A stretch of 64,000 nt of DNA from Chloroflexota bacterium (GCA_005883615.1 VBEC01000018.1:105473-169472), one strand, 5' to 3'; positions 8,770-17,074 are shown, counted from the stretch's first letter. The notes: generated from the sequence alone by a model not told the origin. A program made the numbers and translations.

Positions 8770-9441
8770 ATGACCATCGCGACGCCGCGACTGAACCGCC
8801 TGCCTGCCACCGAGTCAGGCATCACCATCGGTGACTTCCTGGTTCCGATTCGGGTCGGCGAGCGGATGAGCTCGCGGGCGCGTCACGTCGCGATGATCCT
8901 GGCAGGCGCCGCGCTCATCTACCTCACCGCGCAATTCTCGATCGAACTGCCGGACAACCCCGTCCCAGTCACCGGCCAGACACTCGGTGTGCTGCTGGTG
9001 GGCGGAGCACTTGGCTCTCGGCGCGGGTTTCTCGCCACCTTGCTGTACCTGGCGATCGGCGTCATCGGCTACCCCGCATTCGCCCTGCACAAAGGTGGCA
9101 TCGGGGTCATTGCCACAGTGTCGGACGGACACGTCGTGCTCGGGGCGACGGGCGGCTTCCTGATCGGGTTCGTTCTCGCTGCTCTGCTCGTGGGCAAGCT
9201 GGCCGAGCTTGGCTGGGACCGACACGTCGCGGGCGCGCTCGGCGCAATGCTTCTGGGCAACGTCGTCATCTACGTAGTCGGCCTGCCCTGGCTCATGGCG
9301 GCCGCCCATCTGTCGCCGGCCGCCACGATCGCGAAGGGCCTGATGCCTTTCGTGCTGGGCGACGCGATCAAGCTGGCCCTTGCGGCGGGACTCTTCCCGT
9401 TCGCCTGGTGGTTCGTGGGGCGGCGGCCCGGAGAGCGTTAG
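8770..9441 (+). CDS. bioY: Biotin transporter BioY
   Basis: 223 residues with about six membrane segments. The S-component signature of BioY is present: LPDNPVPVTGQTLGVLLVGG, the substrate-contact loop conserved in ECF-type biotin transporters, followed by a Gly-rich LGATGGFLIGFV segment and PFVLGDAIKLALAAG near the end. No ECF ATPase (BioM) or BioN gene is adjacent, so it works alone or with a shared energising module elsewhere. An extra polar N-terminus of about 35 residues precedes the first helix. It has its own apparent promoter box, so it is probably not part of the preceding exporter operon. Confidence 0.94.
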   Translation: MTIATPRLNRLPATESGITIGDFLVPIRVGERMSSRARHVAMILAGAALIYLTAQFSIELPDNPVPVTGQTLGVLLVGGALGSRRGFLATLLYLAIGVIGYPAFALHKGGIGVIATVSDGHVVLGATGGFLIGFVLAALLVGKLAELGWDRHVAGALGAMLLGNVVIYVVGLPWLMAAAHLSPAATIAKGLMPFVLGDAIKLALAAGLFPFAWWFVGRRPGER

Positions 9442-9468
9442 CGGACCATCGCGAGCGGCGGCCGGAAC

Positions 9469-10134
9469 TCAGGCCAAGGCCGCCTTGAGACTGCGGTACG
9501 ACTCCCGCAAAAGGCGCGCGACTTCCGGCCAATACGCACGCCCGGCACCGGTCGGACCGTCCGCATCTGCGGCCGCTCCGCGGTCGCGAGTCTCCGCCGC
9601 TTCGCCCCGCAGGCGGCCCGCTTGCGCGACGCTGCCTTCCTGGATCTTGTAGATCGCGGCGTAGGTTCGAGTAATGGCCTGGCCGGCGGCCTGGCCTGCA
9701 GACAGCCCAATCTCGCGGCGCACGACCCACCATCGCAGCTCGCGACGGGCGACCTCCCGGGCATCGACGTCAACTCCGAGTCCCAGCAGCCGGTAGCCGC
9801 GTGCGATGTCGGGCGCAAAGCGGTCGTAGTCGCCCTGGGCGCGCGAGAAGCCCGCGGCGGCTTTGGTCAGCCAGAGCGCCGCCAGCAGGGCTCGCAGCCA
9901 TGACGCGTGCGCCTGTTCGCGAAGACCGAGCACCAGCCAGCCGAACAGCCGGGCGGGCTGACGCCGGTAATACGCCTTCCACATGCGAAGCTCGAGGAGG
10001 GCCAGGCGATCCGGGTCGAAGTTGGCGCCCCAACGGCTGTTCGCGGGGACGCCGTCGGTGGTCTCGGGCGCGTCAGGCGACATCGATCGCCCGGGCTTCG
10101 GGGTGACGGCGGACTTTGTCGAACGCTCAGTCAT
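9469..10134 (-). CDS. Conserved hypothetical protein
   Basis: About 221 residues from the ATG at 10134, or 204 from a second ATG at 10083. I do not know a function. The core has WKAYYRRQPARLFGWLVLGLREQ, then a mildly hydrophobic helix (SWLRALLAALWLTKAA), FSRAQGDYDRFAPDIARGYRLLG and ELRWWVVRRE. This looks like an all-helical protein found as a hypothetical in high-GC bacteria. There are no catalytic motifs or signal peptide. It is divergent from the DUF2236 gene with about 25 bases between starts, so the two share one promoter region containing a bidirectional TATCGTA box. Confidence 0.7.
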   Translation of the reverse strand: MTERSTKSAVTPKPGRSMSPDAPETTDGVPANSRWGANFDPDRLALLELRMWKAYYRRQPARLFGWLVLGLREQAHASWLRALLAALWLTKAAAGFSRAQGDYDRFAPDIARGYRLLGLGVDVDAREVARRELRWWVVRREIGLSAGQAAGQAITRTYAAIYKIQEGSVAQAGRLRGEAAETRDRGAAADADGPTGAGRAYWPEVARLLRESYRSLKAALA

Positions 10135-10146
10135 CGGTGGCCGGGC

Positions 10147-10152
10147 TATCGT
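10147..10152 (+). promoter_or_regulatory. TATCGT -10 box, 7 bases before the GTG; bidirectional
   Basis: TATCGT then AGGCGAG then GTG at 10160. The same bases read TACGAT on the minus strand, 13 bases before the divergent ATG at 10134, so one element may serve both genes. Confidence 0.4.
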
Positions 10153-10159
10153 AGGCGAG

Positions 10160-11050
10160 GTGGTCACATCGATCGGTTCGCACGACAACGCTCCGCAACT
10201 CGGTGAACGCGAGGGCCTGTACGGCCCCGAGAGCGAATCATGGCGGCTCAACCGGGAGGCGATGCTGCTCCTCGGCGCCGGCCCGCGATCGCTGCTGATG
10301 CAGATCGCCCATCCCCTCATCGCCGAGGGCGTTGACCAGCACAGCGACTTCCGGGCGGATCCCTGGCGCCGCCTGCAAGGCACCCTCAGGAGCTATCTCC
10401 GCATCGTGTTCGGGACCACCAGCCAGGCGCGCGGGGAGATTTCCCGCTTGAACGGCATCCACCGCTCGATCAAGGGCCCCGTCCGAGACGCCGTTGCGCT
10501 CTCGACGACGCGCGCAGCCGGCTACTCGGCCCGCGACCCCCGGCTGGCGCTGTGGGTGCACGCCACGCTGGTCGATTCGACCATCGTCGCCTATGACGCA
10601 TGGATCGAGCCCCTGCCCCGGGAGCGGCGGGCGCGCTTCTACAGCGAGACGCGACCGATCGGCCTTGCCTTCGGGATACCGGAGGACCTGCTGCCGCCGG
10701 ATCTCGCGGCCATGGAGGCATATCTGGAGCGGATGCTGGATCCGGCCGGGCCCATTCAAGTGACTCCGACCGCGAGGGAGCTGGCTGGCTATATCCTGCA
10801 TCCGTCGATGGGTCCACTGTTTGCGCCGCTCGGCGTTCTACCCCCGGTCGCCTACGACTGGACGCTGTGGCCCGCGGTTGGGCTCCTGCCAAGCCGGCTT
10901 CGCGTCGAGTTCGGGATCCCGTGGAGCCCGGCGCGGAAGACGGTCGCCACATGGCTCGTGGGCGGCTGGCGTGCCTGGAATCCCCTGATCCCCACCGGCT
11001 TCCGATGGGTCGCCCAGGCTGCGCGCGCGGACGCGCGGCTCGCACGATGA
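10160..11050 (+). CDS. DUF2236 / oxygenase MpaB-family protein
   Basis: About 296 residues from GTG 10160; the ORF track start at 9983 lies inside the divergent gene and is unlikely. The family signature is clear: SWRLNREAMLLLGAGPRSLLMQIAHPLIAEGV with the conserved His, then RIVFGTTSQA, HRSIKG and LWVHATLVDSTIVAYDAW. DUF2236 includes the latex-clearing protein Lcp and fungal MpaB, heme proteins in which such histidines bind heme. Whether this member is an oxygenase is unproven. Its TGA overlaps the ATG of the next gene (ATGA), so it is translationally coupled to the GlcD-type oxidase, hinting at a shared redox pathway. Confidence 0.85.
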   Translation: MVTSIGSHDNAPQLGEREGLYGPESESWRLNREAMLLLGAGPRSLLMQIAHPLIAEGVDQHSDFRADPWRRLQGTLRSYLRIVFGTTSQARGEISRLNGIHRSIKGPVRDAVALSTTRAAGYSARDPRLALWVHATLVDSTIVAYDAWIEPLPRERRARFYSETRPIGLAFGIPEDLLPPDLAAMEAYLERMLDPAGPIQVTPTARELAGYILHPSMGPLFAPLGVLPPVAYDWTLWPAVGLLPSRLRVEFGIPWSPARKTVATWLVGGWRAWNPLIPTGFRWVAQAARADARLAR

Positions 11051-12459
11051 GCTCGGCAATCGCGCCCCCGGTGCGCAACGAAGGACGGGAGCGGGCGTTC
11101 CTCGACGCTATCTCTGCCAACCTTCCGGACGTCCGCCTCCTGCGCGACGAAGTCGACCGGGAGTCGTACCGAGCCGACGAGACTCCCTACCTCCAAACGG
11201 GCCTGCCGCTCGCGGTGGCGCTGCCGACCACCACGGCCCAGGTCGCCGAGCTCGTTCGGCTGGCCGCCGCCCACCTCGTGCCGCTGGTCCCGCGGGGCGC
11301 GGGAACGGGCCTGTCGGGCGGCGCGGCCGGCGTCGAAGGCGCCTTGACCGTGGCATTCACGAGGATGGACCGAATTCTCGAGATCGATCACGAGAACCTG
11401 TGCGTCGTGACTCAGCCGGGGATCATCAATGCGGAGCTGAAGAAGGCGGTCGCGGCGGAAGGCTTCTTCTACGCTCCGGACCCGGCGTCCTACGAGATGT
11501 GCTCGATCGGCGGAAACCTCGGGACGAACGCGGGGGGCCTGTGCTGCGTGAAGTACGGCCAGACCCGTGACGCGGTCCTGGGGCTCGAGGTCGTGCTCGC
11601 GGACGGATCCGTCATCCGGACCGGGGGCAAGAACATCAAGGATGTGGCCGGCTATTCGTTGACCCACTTGATGGTTGGCTCACAGGGCACGCTCGGGCTT
11701 ATCACAGAGGCGACGCTCCGCCTGCGGCCTGCCCCGCCGGCCCGCTCGACGATGCTGGCCTTCTTCCCGACGCTGGAGGCCGCCGGCGACGCCGTCAGCC
11801 GGATCACCGCTGCCGGACTTGGACCCGTCACCCTCGAGCTGATGGATCAGTTCACGATCGCGGCGGTCGACGACTGGCAAGGCCTCGGGCTGGATCGCGA
11901 AGCGGCCGGGATGCTGCTGATCGAGTCCGACTTGCCCGCGGCCGCGGCCGACGCCGAGCTTGCCGCGGCCCAGGAAGCGTGCGAGGCCGCCGGTGCGACG
12001 TCCCTCGTTCGTGCGCGTGACACACAGGAGGCCGATTGGCTGCGCCAGTCACGACGGACGGCATATCGAGCCCTCGAGCGGCTGGGCACCGTGCGGATGG
12101 AAGACGTTGGCGTGCCGCGCAGCCGGATCGCCGAGATGCTGCAGGCCATCGATCGAGTGGGGCAGGCGCACGGCGTGCGGATAGCGACCTTCGGGCATGC
12201 CGGAGATGGCAACCTCCATCCGAACTTCGTGTTCGAGCGCGACGACCCGCGTGCCAGGGAAGTCACTGAGGCCGCCCGGGCGGATCTCTACCGAGAAGCC
12301 CTGCGATTGGGCGGCACGGTTACAGGGGAGCATGGGATCGGCACCGCCCGACGCGACTTCCTGGAGCTGCAGCGCGGGGCCGACGCCGTCCGGGCGATGC
12401 GCGCCATCAAGCACGCGCTCGATCCCCTGGGCATCCTCAACCCGGGGAAGGTCCTCTAG
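11047..12459 (+). CDS. FAD-binding oxidase/dehydrogenase (GlcD-like)
   Basis: 470 residues from the ATG that overlaps the previous stop. It is a VAO-type FAD protein: LVPRGAGTGLSGGAAG (pyrophosphate binding), SIGGNLGTNAGGLCCVKYG, and a C-terminal FAD-linked oxidase domain with FGHAGDGNLHPN and GTVTGEHGIGTARRDFL, ending LNPGKVL. These match the D-subunit of glycolate oxidase and D-lactate dehydrogenases; the GHAGDGN and GEHGIG histidines act in hydroxy-acid oxidation. No GlcE/GlcF partners are nearby, so it resembles single-subunit D-2-hydroxyacid dehydrogenases. It could feed glyoxylate to the malate synthase encoded 14 kb downstream, but that is only a guess. The larger ORF-track start at 10600 is a frame extension. 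Confidence 0.92.
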   Translation: MSSAIAPPVRNEGRERAFLDAISANLPDVRLLRDEVDRESYRADETPYLQTGLPLAVALPTTTAQVAELVRLAAAHLVPLVPRGAGTGLSGGAAGVEGALTVAFTRMDRILEIDHENLCVVTQPGIINAELKKAVAAEGFFYAPDPASYEMCSIGGNLGTNAGGLCCVKYGQTRDAVLGLEVVLADGSVIRTGGKNIKDVAGYSLTHLMVGSQGTLGLITEATLRLRPAPPARSTMLAFFPTLEAAGDAVSRITAAGLGPVTLELMDQFTIAAVDDWQGLGLDREAAGMLLIESDLPAAAADAELAAAQEACEAAGATSLVRARDTQEADWLRQSRRTAYRALERLGTVRMEDVGVPRSRIAEMLQAIDRVGQAHGVRIATFGHAGDGNLHPNFVFERDDPRAREVTEAARADLYREALRLGGTVTGEHGIGTARRDFLELQRGADAVRAMRAIKHALDPLGILNPGKVL

Positions 12460-12561
12460 CCCGAGCCCACGGGCACGACGCCGTGGCCTGGGCGGTTCAC
12501 CGGTTGACACTGCGCTGGGCGTCTCCCGATGATGCGCGGCCATGGACGCACCGAGGCGACG

Positions 12562-14016
12562 GTGACACTGGAGCCCGCCGTTCTCGCCCTTGACCTGGGG
12601 ACGGGAGAGGCGAAGGCGGGACTGATTGCCGCCGACGGGCGCCTGGCGGGTTTCGGACGGGCCGACTATCCGGTGGATGTGGATGCTGAAACGGGCCGAG
12701 CCGAGCAGGACCCGGATGCCTGGTGGCGAGCCATCTGCGCGGCGGCCATTGACGCCTTTCGCGGACCGAGCGGCGAGTTCGAAGTCGTGGCGATCTGCGC
12801 GGTCGGGCAGGGACCGACGCTCGTCGCCGCCGACGCGACCGGCCGCCCAACGCGGCCGGCGATCGGCTGGCTGGACTCGCGCAGCAGGAGCGAGGCGGCA
12901 GAGCTCGAATCCGTCCTCGGGCTCCGGGGCTGGGCGTTGGGCATCCTCCCGAAAGCGCTCTGGCTCGAGCGACACGAGCCCCGCGCTGCAGGGGACGCAA
13001 GCTGGTACCTCAGCGCCTGGGAATGGCTGGGCCTGCGACTCAGCGGTGCCGCTCGAGCCACCGTGGCCGTCGGGCAGCAGCCGCCCGATCGGCAGGCGCT
13101 CGCCTCCGTCGGGCTGGCGGCGGATCGGCTGCCGCCGGAAATTCGAGCCGGTGTGGTACTCGGGGAGCTGCGGCCTGAGGCCGCGGCGGACCTCGGGCTG
13201 CCACGCGACCTGCCCGTCGTGGCTGGGCTCGCGGATGCACTTTCGAGCTTCCTCGGGGCAGGTCTCATCGATCCCGGCGACGCGATTGACACGGGCGGGA
13301 CGTCCGGCGGCTTCGCGGTGTACTGGTCGGGCGAGGTGGCCCTGCCGGCCGAGTGGCGTTCATTCGTCCCGCTCGAGGGGCGCTTTGCGCTCGGCGGCGC
13401 AATGTCCGCGACAGGCAGGTCGCTCGAATGGTTGCGCGACGACCTCCTTCGCGGTCACGTGGGCACGGAGGCTCTCATCGATGAGGCGGCTGCCACCTCG
13501 CCCGGAGCAGGGGGCCTGATCTTCCTGCCCTATCTCGCGGGCGAACGCGCGCCGATCTGGGACAGCTCGGCTCGTGGGACCTTCGCTGGACTCTCGCTCG
13601 CTCATTCCCGGGGCCACCTCGTCCGCGCAGTCCTGGAGGCAAGCGCCTTCGCGATTCGCCACGTCGCAGAGCCCATCCTGGCGGCCGGCGTGTCGGTGAC
13701 GGAAATGCGCATCTGCGGTGGTCCCGGCCGAAGCGCGACCTGGAACCAGATCAAGGCAGACGTGACGGGCTTCCGCGTCGCGGTTCCTGCCGTACGGGAG
13801 ACAGCAGTCGTAGGCGCAGCGATCCTGGCGGCGGTGGGGATCGGCCTCAAGCCGGACCTTCCGAGCGCCATGCGGACGATGGTTCGCATCGAGAGCCGGC
13901 TGGATCCGCGGCCGGCCACGCGCGAGACCTACGACCCCCTGTTCGCCGCGTACAAGGCGCTCTATTCCGACCTGCGGCCGACCTTTGCGCGTCTCGCCGA
14001 GCTCGCGCATCACTGA
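12562..14016 (+). CDS. FGGY-family carbohydrate kinase (xylulokinase-like)
   Basis: 484 residues from a GTG preceded by CGAGGCGAC; an ATG at 12529 is the longer alternative. The ATP-binding FGGY_N start is VLALDLGTGEAKAGLI, then PTRPAIGWLDSRS and GILPKALWL. The C-terminal half has IDTGGTSGGFAVYWSG, FLPYLAGERAPIWDSSARG (the FGGY signature region) and the adenosine motif MRICGGPGRSATWNQIKADVTG. It phosphorylates a sugar or polyol, most like xylulose kinases; the exact substrate is not determined. It stands about 100 bases after the GlcD-like gene on the same strand and could be in the same transcript. The FMN riboswitch lies just downstream. Confidence 0.9.
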   Translation: MTLEPAVLALDLGTGEAKAGLIAADGRLAGFGRADYPVDVDAETGRAEQDPDAWWRAICAAAIDAFRGPSGEFEVVAICAVGQGPTLVAADATGRPTRPAIGWLDSRSRSEAAELESVLGLRGWALGILPKALWLERHEPRAAGDASWYLSAWEWLGLRLSGAARATVAVGQQPPDRQALASVGLAADRLPPEIRAGVVLGELRPEAAADLGLPRDLPVVAGLADALSSFLGAGLIDPGDAIDTGGTSGGFAVYWSGEVALPAEWRSFVPLEGRFALGGAMSATGRSLEWLRDDLLRGHVGTEALIDEAAATSPGAGGLIFLPYLAGERAPIWDSSARGTFAGLSLAHSRGHLVRAVLEASAFAIRHVAEPILAAGVSVTEMRICGGPGRSATWNQIKADVTGFRVAVPAVRETAVVGAAILAAVGIGLKPDLPSAMRTMVRIESRLDPRPATRETYDPLFAAYKALYSDLRPTFARLAELAHH

Positions 14017-14062
14017 CCGGCGCCCTGCCGAGACTGCCCTGCCGAGGCCACGACGAGCCCGT

Positions 14063-14071
14063 GCTAGACTC
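14063..14071 (+). promoter_or_regulatory. GCTAGACTC box, promoter of the FMN riboswitch
   Basis: The TAGACT hexamer at 14065-14070 ends seven bases before the first P1 nucleotide of the FMN aptamer (14078). That is where transcription should begin, so the riboswitch would be the very 5' end of the mRNA. No clear -35 is present. Confidence 0.65.
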
Positions 14072-14077
14072 GCCGGA

Positions 14078-14238
14078 CCTTCGGGGCAGGGTGCAATTCC
14101 CGACCGGTGGTAGACCTCGTCGATGACGAGGTGAGCCCACGAGCGGCTTGGTAGCCTCGCTGCCGAGCGTCAGCAGATCCGAAGACGACGCTCGAGTCGC
14201 CCAGCCGGAGCCGACGGTACAGTCCGGATGGAAGAAGG
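14078..14238 (+). ncRNA. FMN riboswitch (RFN element)
   Basis: The conserved RFN blocks appear in order: TTCGGGGCAGGGTGCAATTC then CCGACCGGTGGTAGAC, a variable stem (CCTCGTCGATGACGAGG), GAGCCCACGAGCGG, another variable stem, CCAGCCGGAGCCGACGGTAC and AGTCCGGATGGAAGAAGG. CCTTC at 14078-14082 pairs with GAAGG at 14234-14238 to close P1. FMN binding normally stabilises P1 and switches expression off. It precedes a riboflavin-type ABC importer, the expected regulon. The expression platform (14239-14303) is described as a separate feature. Confidence 0.97.
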
Positions 14239-14303
14239 CACGTCTGCGCGCAAGCGCGGGCACTCGATCGCGCGCCCCGAAGCAACCTGGAATTCGGGGC
14301 AGC
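14239..14303 (+). promoter_or_regulatory. Expression platform: start-codon sequestering hairpin
   Basis: CCCCGAA at 14275-14281 pairs perfectly with TTCGGGG at 14293-14299, ending four bases before the ATG at 14304 and covering the only SD-like purines. The same CCCCGAA could instead pair with TTCGGGG at 14080-14086 inside P1/J1-2 of the aptamer. The two pairings exclude each other. This suggests translational control: FMN-bound aptamer leaves CCCCGAA free to mask the start, while free aptamer lets it pair upstream. Confidence 0.6.
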
Positions 14304-15137
14304 ATGATCACCAGCTTCACGATTGCGACCGAACGTCATGAGCCCTCGGAGCCGCCCCGGTCCGTTGCCGGCGTAGAGGTCCGCGGGCTCGATTTTTCGT
14401 ATGGGCCCGCCCGAACCGGCGAGGTCCCGCGTCCGGTGCTGGCCGGCGTATCCCTGTCCCTCGAGCCGGGTGAGCTGGTGGCGCTCGTCGGCCCCAACGG
14501 TTGTGGCAAGAGCACGCTCCTGCGGCTCGTCGCGGGACTCCTGAGACCAGCGGCGGGATCGATCGCGATCGGCGACCGTCCAGTCGACGGGCCGGATCCG
14601 CGGGTCGGTCTGGTGTTCCAGGCTCCCCGCCTCCTGCCGTGGCGCTCGGTGCTCGACAACGTCGCCTTTCCGCTCGAGCTCGCCGGCTGGGCGCGGTCCG
14701 CCCGATATGAGCGCGCCCGTGAGCTCCTCTTGCTGGTGGGCATGAACGGCAGCGAGGGGGAGCGGCCGCACCAGCTGTCGGGCGGCATGCGCCAGCGGGC
14801 GGCGATTGCTCGGGCGCTCGTTCTCGAGCCGTCGGTCCTGCTGCTCGACGAGCCCTTCAGTGCCCTCGATGCCTTGACCCGCGACCGTCTGAACCTCGAG
14901 CTCCAGGATCTGTGGCGAGTGACGGGCAGCAGCACCCTGCTGGTGACCCACAGCATTCCCGAGGCCGTATTTCTCGCGGATCGCGTCCTCGTGATGTCGC
15001 CGCGGCCGGGACGGATCGTCGCCGAAGTGCCGATCCGCCTGCCGCGCCCGCGGGCTCTCGACCAGCTTGACGCCGCGATCGTGTCCGAGTCAGCGGCGGC
15101 CGTTCGCATGCACCTAGAGGCCGAGGTGGCGGCATGA
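14304..15137 (+). CDS. Riboflavin-type ABC transporter ATP-binding protein
   Basis: 277 residues from the ATG just after the expression platform; the track start at 14148 lies inside the riboswitch. It is a nitrate/sulfonate/taurine-family ABC ATPase: Walker A GPNGCGKST, Q-loop GLVFQAPRLLPWRSVLDNVAFP, signature LSGGMRQRAAIARAL, Walker B VLLLDEPFSALD and the switch histidine in LLVTHSIPEAVFLADRV. The QxPRLLPWR motif is typical of SsuB/TauB/ThiZ-like ATPases. Operon position and the FMN riboswitch indicate that it energises riboflavin or flavin-precursor uptake. The gene overlaps the permease gene by four bases (ATGA). Confidence 0.9.
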   Translation: MITSFTIATERHEPSEPPRSVAGVEVRGLDFSYGPARTGEVPRPVLAGVSLSLEPGELVALVGPNGCGKSTLLRLVAGLLRPAAGSIAIGDRPVDGPDPRVGLVFQAPRLLPWRSVLDNVAFPLELAGWARSARYERARELLLLVGMNGSEGERPHQLSGGMRQRAAIARALVLEPSVLLLDEPFSALDALTRDRLNLELQDLWRVTGSSTLLVTHSIPEAVFLADRVLVMSPRPGRIVAEVPIRLPRPRALDQLDAAIVSESAAAVRMHLEAEVAA

Positions 15138-15898
15138 GGTTGCGCTCGGATCGCTTCCAGACCGGCTGGATCGTCGCTGCAGCCGTGCTGTTCGTCCTCC
15201 TTTGGCAGGCGATCGTGATCGTCGGCAACTTCCGGCCGTTCGTGCTGCCGCCCCCTGGCAGTGTCGGCGCCCGCTTCGTTCAGGCGTGGACCGACGGCAC
15301 GATGGAGCGGCATGTTCCGACGACACTGAGCGAGATCGTCCTTGGCTTTGGCGCAGGCGCGGCCCTCGGCGTGATCGTCGGGTATGTCCTCGCGCGTTCT
15401 CGTTTCGCCGAGCGCCTGCTTTCGCCCTACATCGTGGCCGCGCAGGCGACACCGGTCCTGGCGATCGCCCCGCTGCTGGCGCTCTGGTTCGGGACAGGCC
15501 TGCTATCGAAGGTGATCATCTGTAGCCTGATCGTGTTCTTTCCGATCGCCGTCGCCACGATGGTCGGCATCCGGTCGGTCGACGCCGACCTCCTGGAGAT
15601 GTGCCGCGCCTTCCGGGCACGCCCGGCGCAGGTGCTGTCCAAGGTCGAAATCCCGGGAGCCTTGCCGTCGATCCTGGGCGGCTTCAGGGTCGGCGTGACG
15701 CTGGCCGTCATCGGAGCCATCGTGGGGGAGTGGGCCGGCGGCGAGCAGGGCCTCGGCGTTCTCATCAACCTCGCGCGCGGGAGCCTGTTCGATACCCCGT
15801 TGCTGTTCGCCACGCTGGCGACCATCGCACTCATCGGCGTCGCCCTGTACGCGGCCATTGCCCTCCTCGAGCGCCGCCTGGTCGGCGCGCGAGGCTGA
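15134..15898 (+). CDS. ribX: Riboflavin-type ABC transporter permease (RibX-like)
   Basis: 254 residues with about six membrane helices. It is a BPD_transp_1 (SsuC/TauC-type) permease: N-terminal helix IVAAAVLFVLLWQAIVIVG, then LPPPGSVGARFVQAW typical of this family, and the EAA-like loop near DADLLEMCRAFRARPAQVLSKVEIPGALPSILGG, which docks on the ATPase. It lies in the FMN-riboswitch operon and overlaps the ATPase gene by four bases. RibXY transporters were assigned to riboflavin in Chloroflexota by exactly this riboswitch and gene context. Substrate assignment here therefore rests on context and family, not on a visible binding motif. Confidence 0.88.
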   Translation: MRLRSDRFQTGWIVAAAVLFVLLWQAIVIVGNFRPFVLPPPGSVGARFVQAWTDGTMERHVPTTLSEIVLGFGAGAALGVIVGYVLARSRFAERLLSPYIVAAQATPVLAIAPLLALWFGTGLLSKVIICSLIVFFPIAVATMVGIRSVDADLLEMCRAFRARPAQVLSKVEIPGALPSILGGFRVGVTLAVIGAIVGEWAGGEQGLGVLINLARGSLFDTPLLFATLATIALIGVALYAAIALLERRLVGARG

Positions 15899-15918
15899 AA
15901 CATGACAGAGGAGCCTCG

Positions 15919-17028
15919 ATGAACACCAACGCTCGCATCCCGTTCCTCGCCACCCTCGCCGTGGCCGTGCTCGTCGTCGCACTCCTGGTCGTCGGGCGGG
16001 GCGGGGGCTCGGGCCCATCGGCGTCGCCATCGCCATCGGCGTCTTCGGCTTCGTCTTCGGCATCCGGCTCAAAATCCCCGGTGGGATCGTCCTCGCCCTC
16101 GGGCTCGGTGGCCTTGACCAAGCTCAGCGTAGGTCTCGGATTCATCCCGAGCGTCCAGTTCGCGCAGTTCTACCTCGCGCAGCGAGCGGGTTACTACCGC
16201 GATGCCGGCCTGAATGTGACCTTCCAGAACAAGATCGACCCAGACCTGATCGCCCTGGTCGGCCAGGGGGCGCTCGACATCGGCATCGCCGATGGCACGA
16301 GCATCATCCCGGCGGTCAGCCAGAACATCCCGGTCCGCTATATCGCCACGGTCTATGCCCAGTTCCCAAACGTCGTCTATGCCAAAGCTTCCAGCGGTAT
16401 CAAAACGGCGGCTGACCTGCGCGGGCGAAAGCTGGGCACCCCCGGCAAATACGGATCGAGCTGGATCATGCTCCAGGCGCTACTCGGATCGGCCGGCCTC
16501 AAGACGTCCGACGTGGACATCCAGCTCTATCCCGACTTCGGGCAGGGTGCCGCGCTGCAGCAGGGCGCGGTCGATGCGGCAACCGGTTTTGTCAACAACG
16601 AGCCCGTCCAGCTGCAGCTGTCGGGGACGACGGCAACGATCCTGCGGGTCGACTCGATCGTGCCGCTGCCGGGTAACGGCCTCATCACGAGCACGGACAG
16701 CCTCGCGGCCAAGCACGACGCGCTCAAGGGCTTCGTGGCCGCTACGTTGCGCGCCGAGAACGACATCATCGCCGACCCGCAAAAGGGCCTCGATGCCGCG
16801 GTTGCTGCGGTGCCGGACCTCGGGAAAGACAAGGCGACGCAGATGGCCATCCTCAATGCCACGATCGAGACCTGGCAGAGCGACTACACGAAGGTCAACG
16901 GGTTGGGCGCCATCGATCGAGACGCCTGGACCAAGTCGATCACGTTCATGTCGGGCCTGCCGGACAAGCCCGTGGCTCGAGCCGTCACCGTCGACGAGCT
17001 CGTCAGTGAGGAGCTGCTGGCGAAGTAG
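15919..17028 (+). CDS. ribY: Riboflavin-type ABC substrate-binding protein (RibY-like, NMT1/THI5 family)
   Basis: 369 residues from an ATG preceded by AGAGGAG; the track start at 15601 lies inside the permease gene. An uncleaved-looking N-terminal helix (FLATLAVAVLVVALLVV) and a 35-residue Ser/Ala/Pro linker tether it outside the membrane; no lipobox cysteine is present. The NMT1/THI5 domain starts at LSVGLGFIPSVQFAQFYLA and continues with AGYYRDAGLNVTFQ, GALDIGIADGTSIIPA and a GTPGKYGSS loop, the region that binds the phosphate or sulfonate in pyrimidine-binding relatives. Binding of riboflavin is inferred from the FMN riboswitch. Guanine deaminase follows 81 bases downstream. Confidence 0.9.
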   Translation: MNTNARIPFLATLAVAVLVVALLVVGRGGGSGPSASPSPSASSASSSASGSKSPVGSSSPSGSVALTKLSVGLGFIPSVQFAQFYLAQRAGYYRDAGLNVTFQNKIDPDLIALVGQGALDIGIADGTSIIPAVSQNIPVRYIATVYAQFPNVVYAKASSGIKTAADLRGRKLGTPGKYGSSWIMLQALLGSAGLKTSDVDIQLYPDFGQGAALQQGAVDAATGFVNNEPVQLQLSGTTATILRVDSIVPLPGNGLITSTDSLAAKHDALKGFVAATLRAENDIIADPQKGLDAAVAAVPDLGKDKATQMAILNATIETWQSDYTKVNGLGAIDRDAWTKSITFMSGLPDKPVARAVTVDELVSEELLAK

Positions 17029-17074
17029 CGGCCGTCCGATCCGGCTACGGCCGGCCTCGTACGATCTGCACAGC

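Noticed and set aside
9983-10159. Upstream extension of the DUF2236 gene to ATG 9983
   Set aside because: It would overlap the divergent hypothetical gene extensively, and the extra residues do not resemble the DUF2236 family start.
12467-12486. Possible terminator after the GlcD-like gene (CCACGG/CCGTGG)
   Set aside because: Only a 6-bp stem with an 8-base loop and no T-run, which is common by chance at this GC content.
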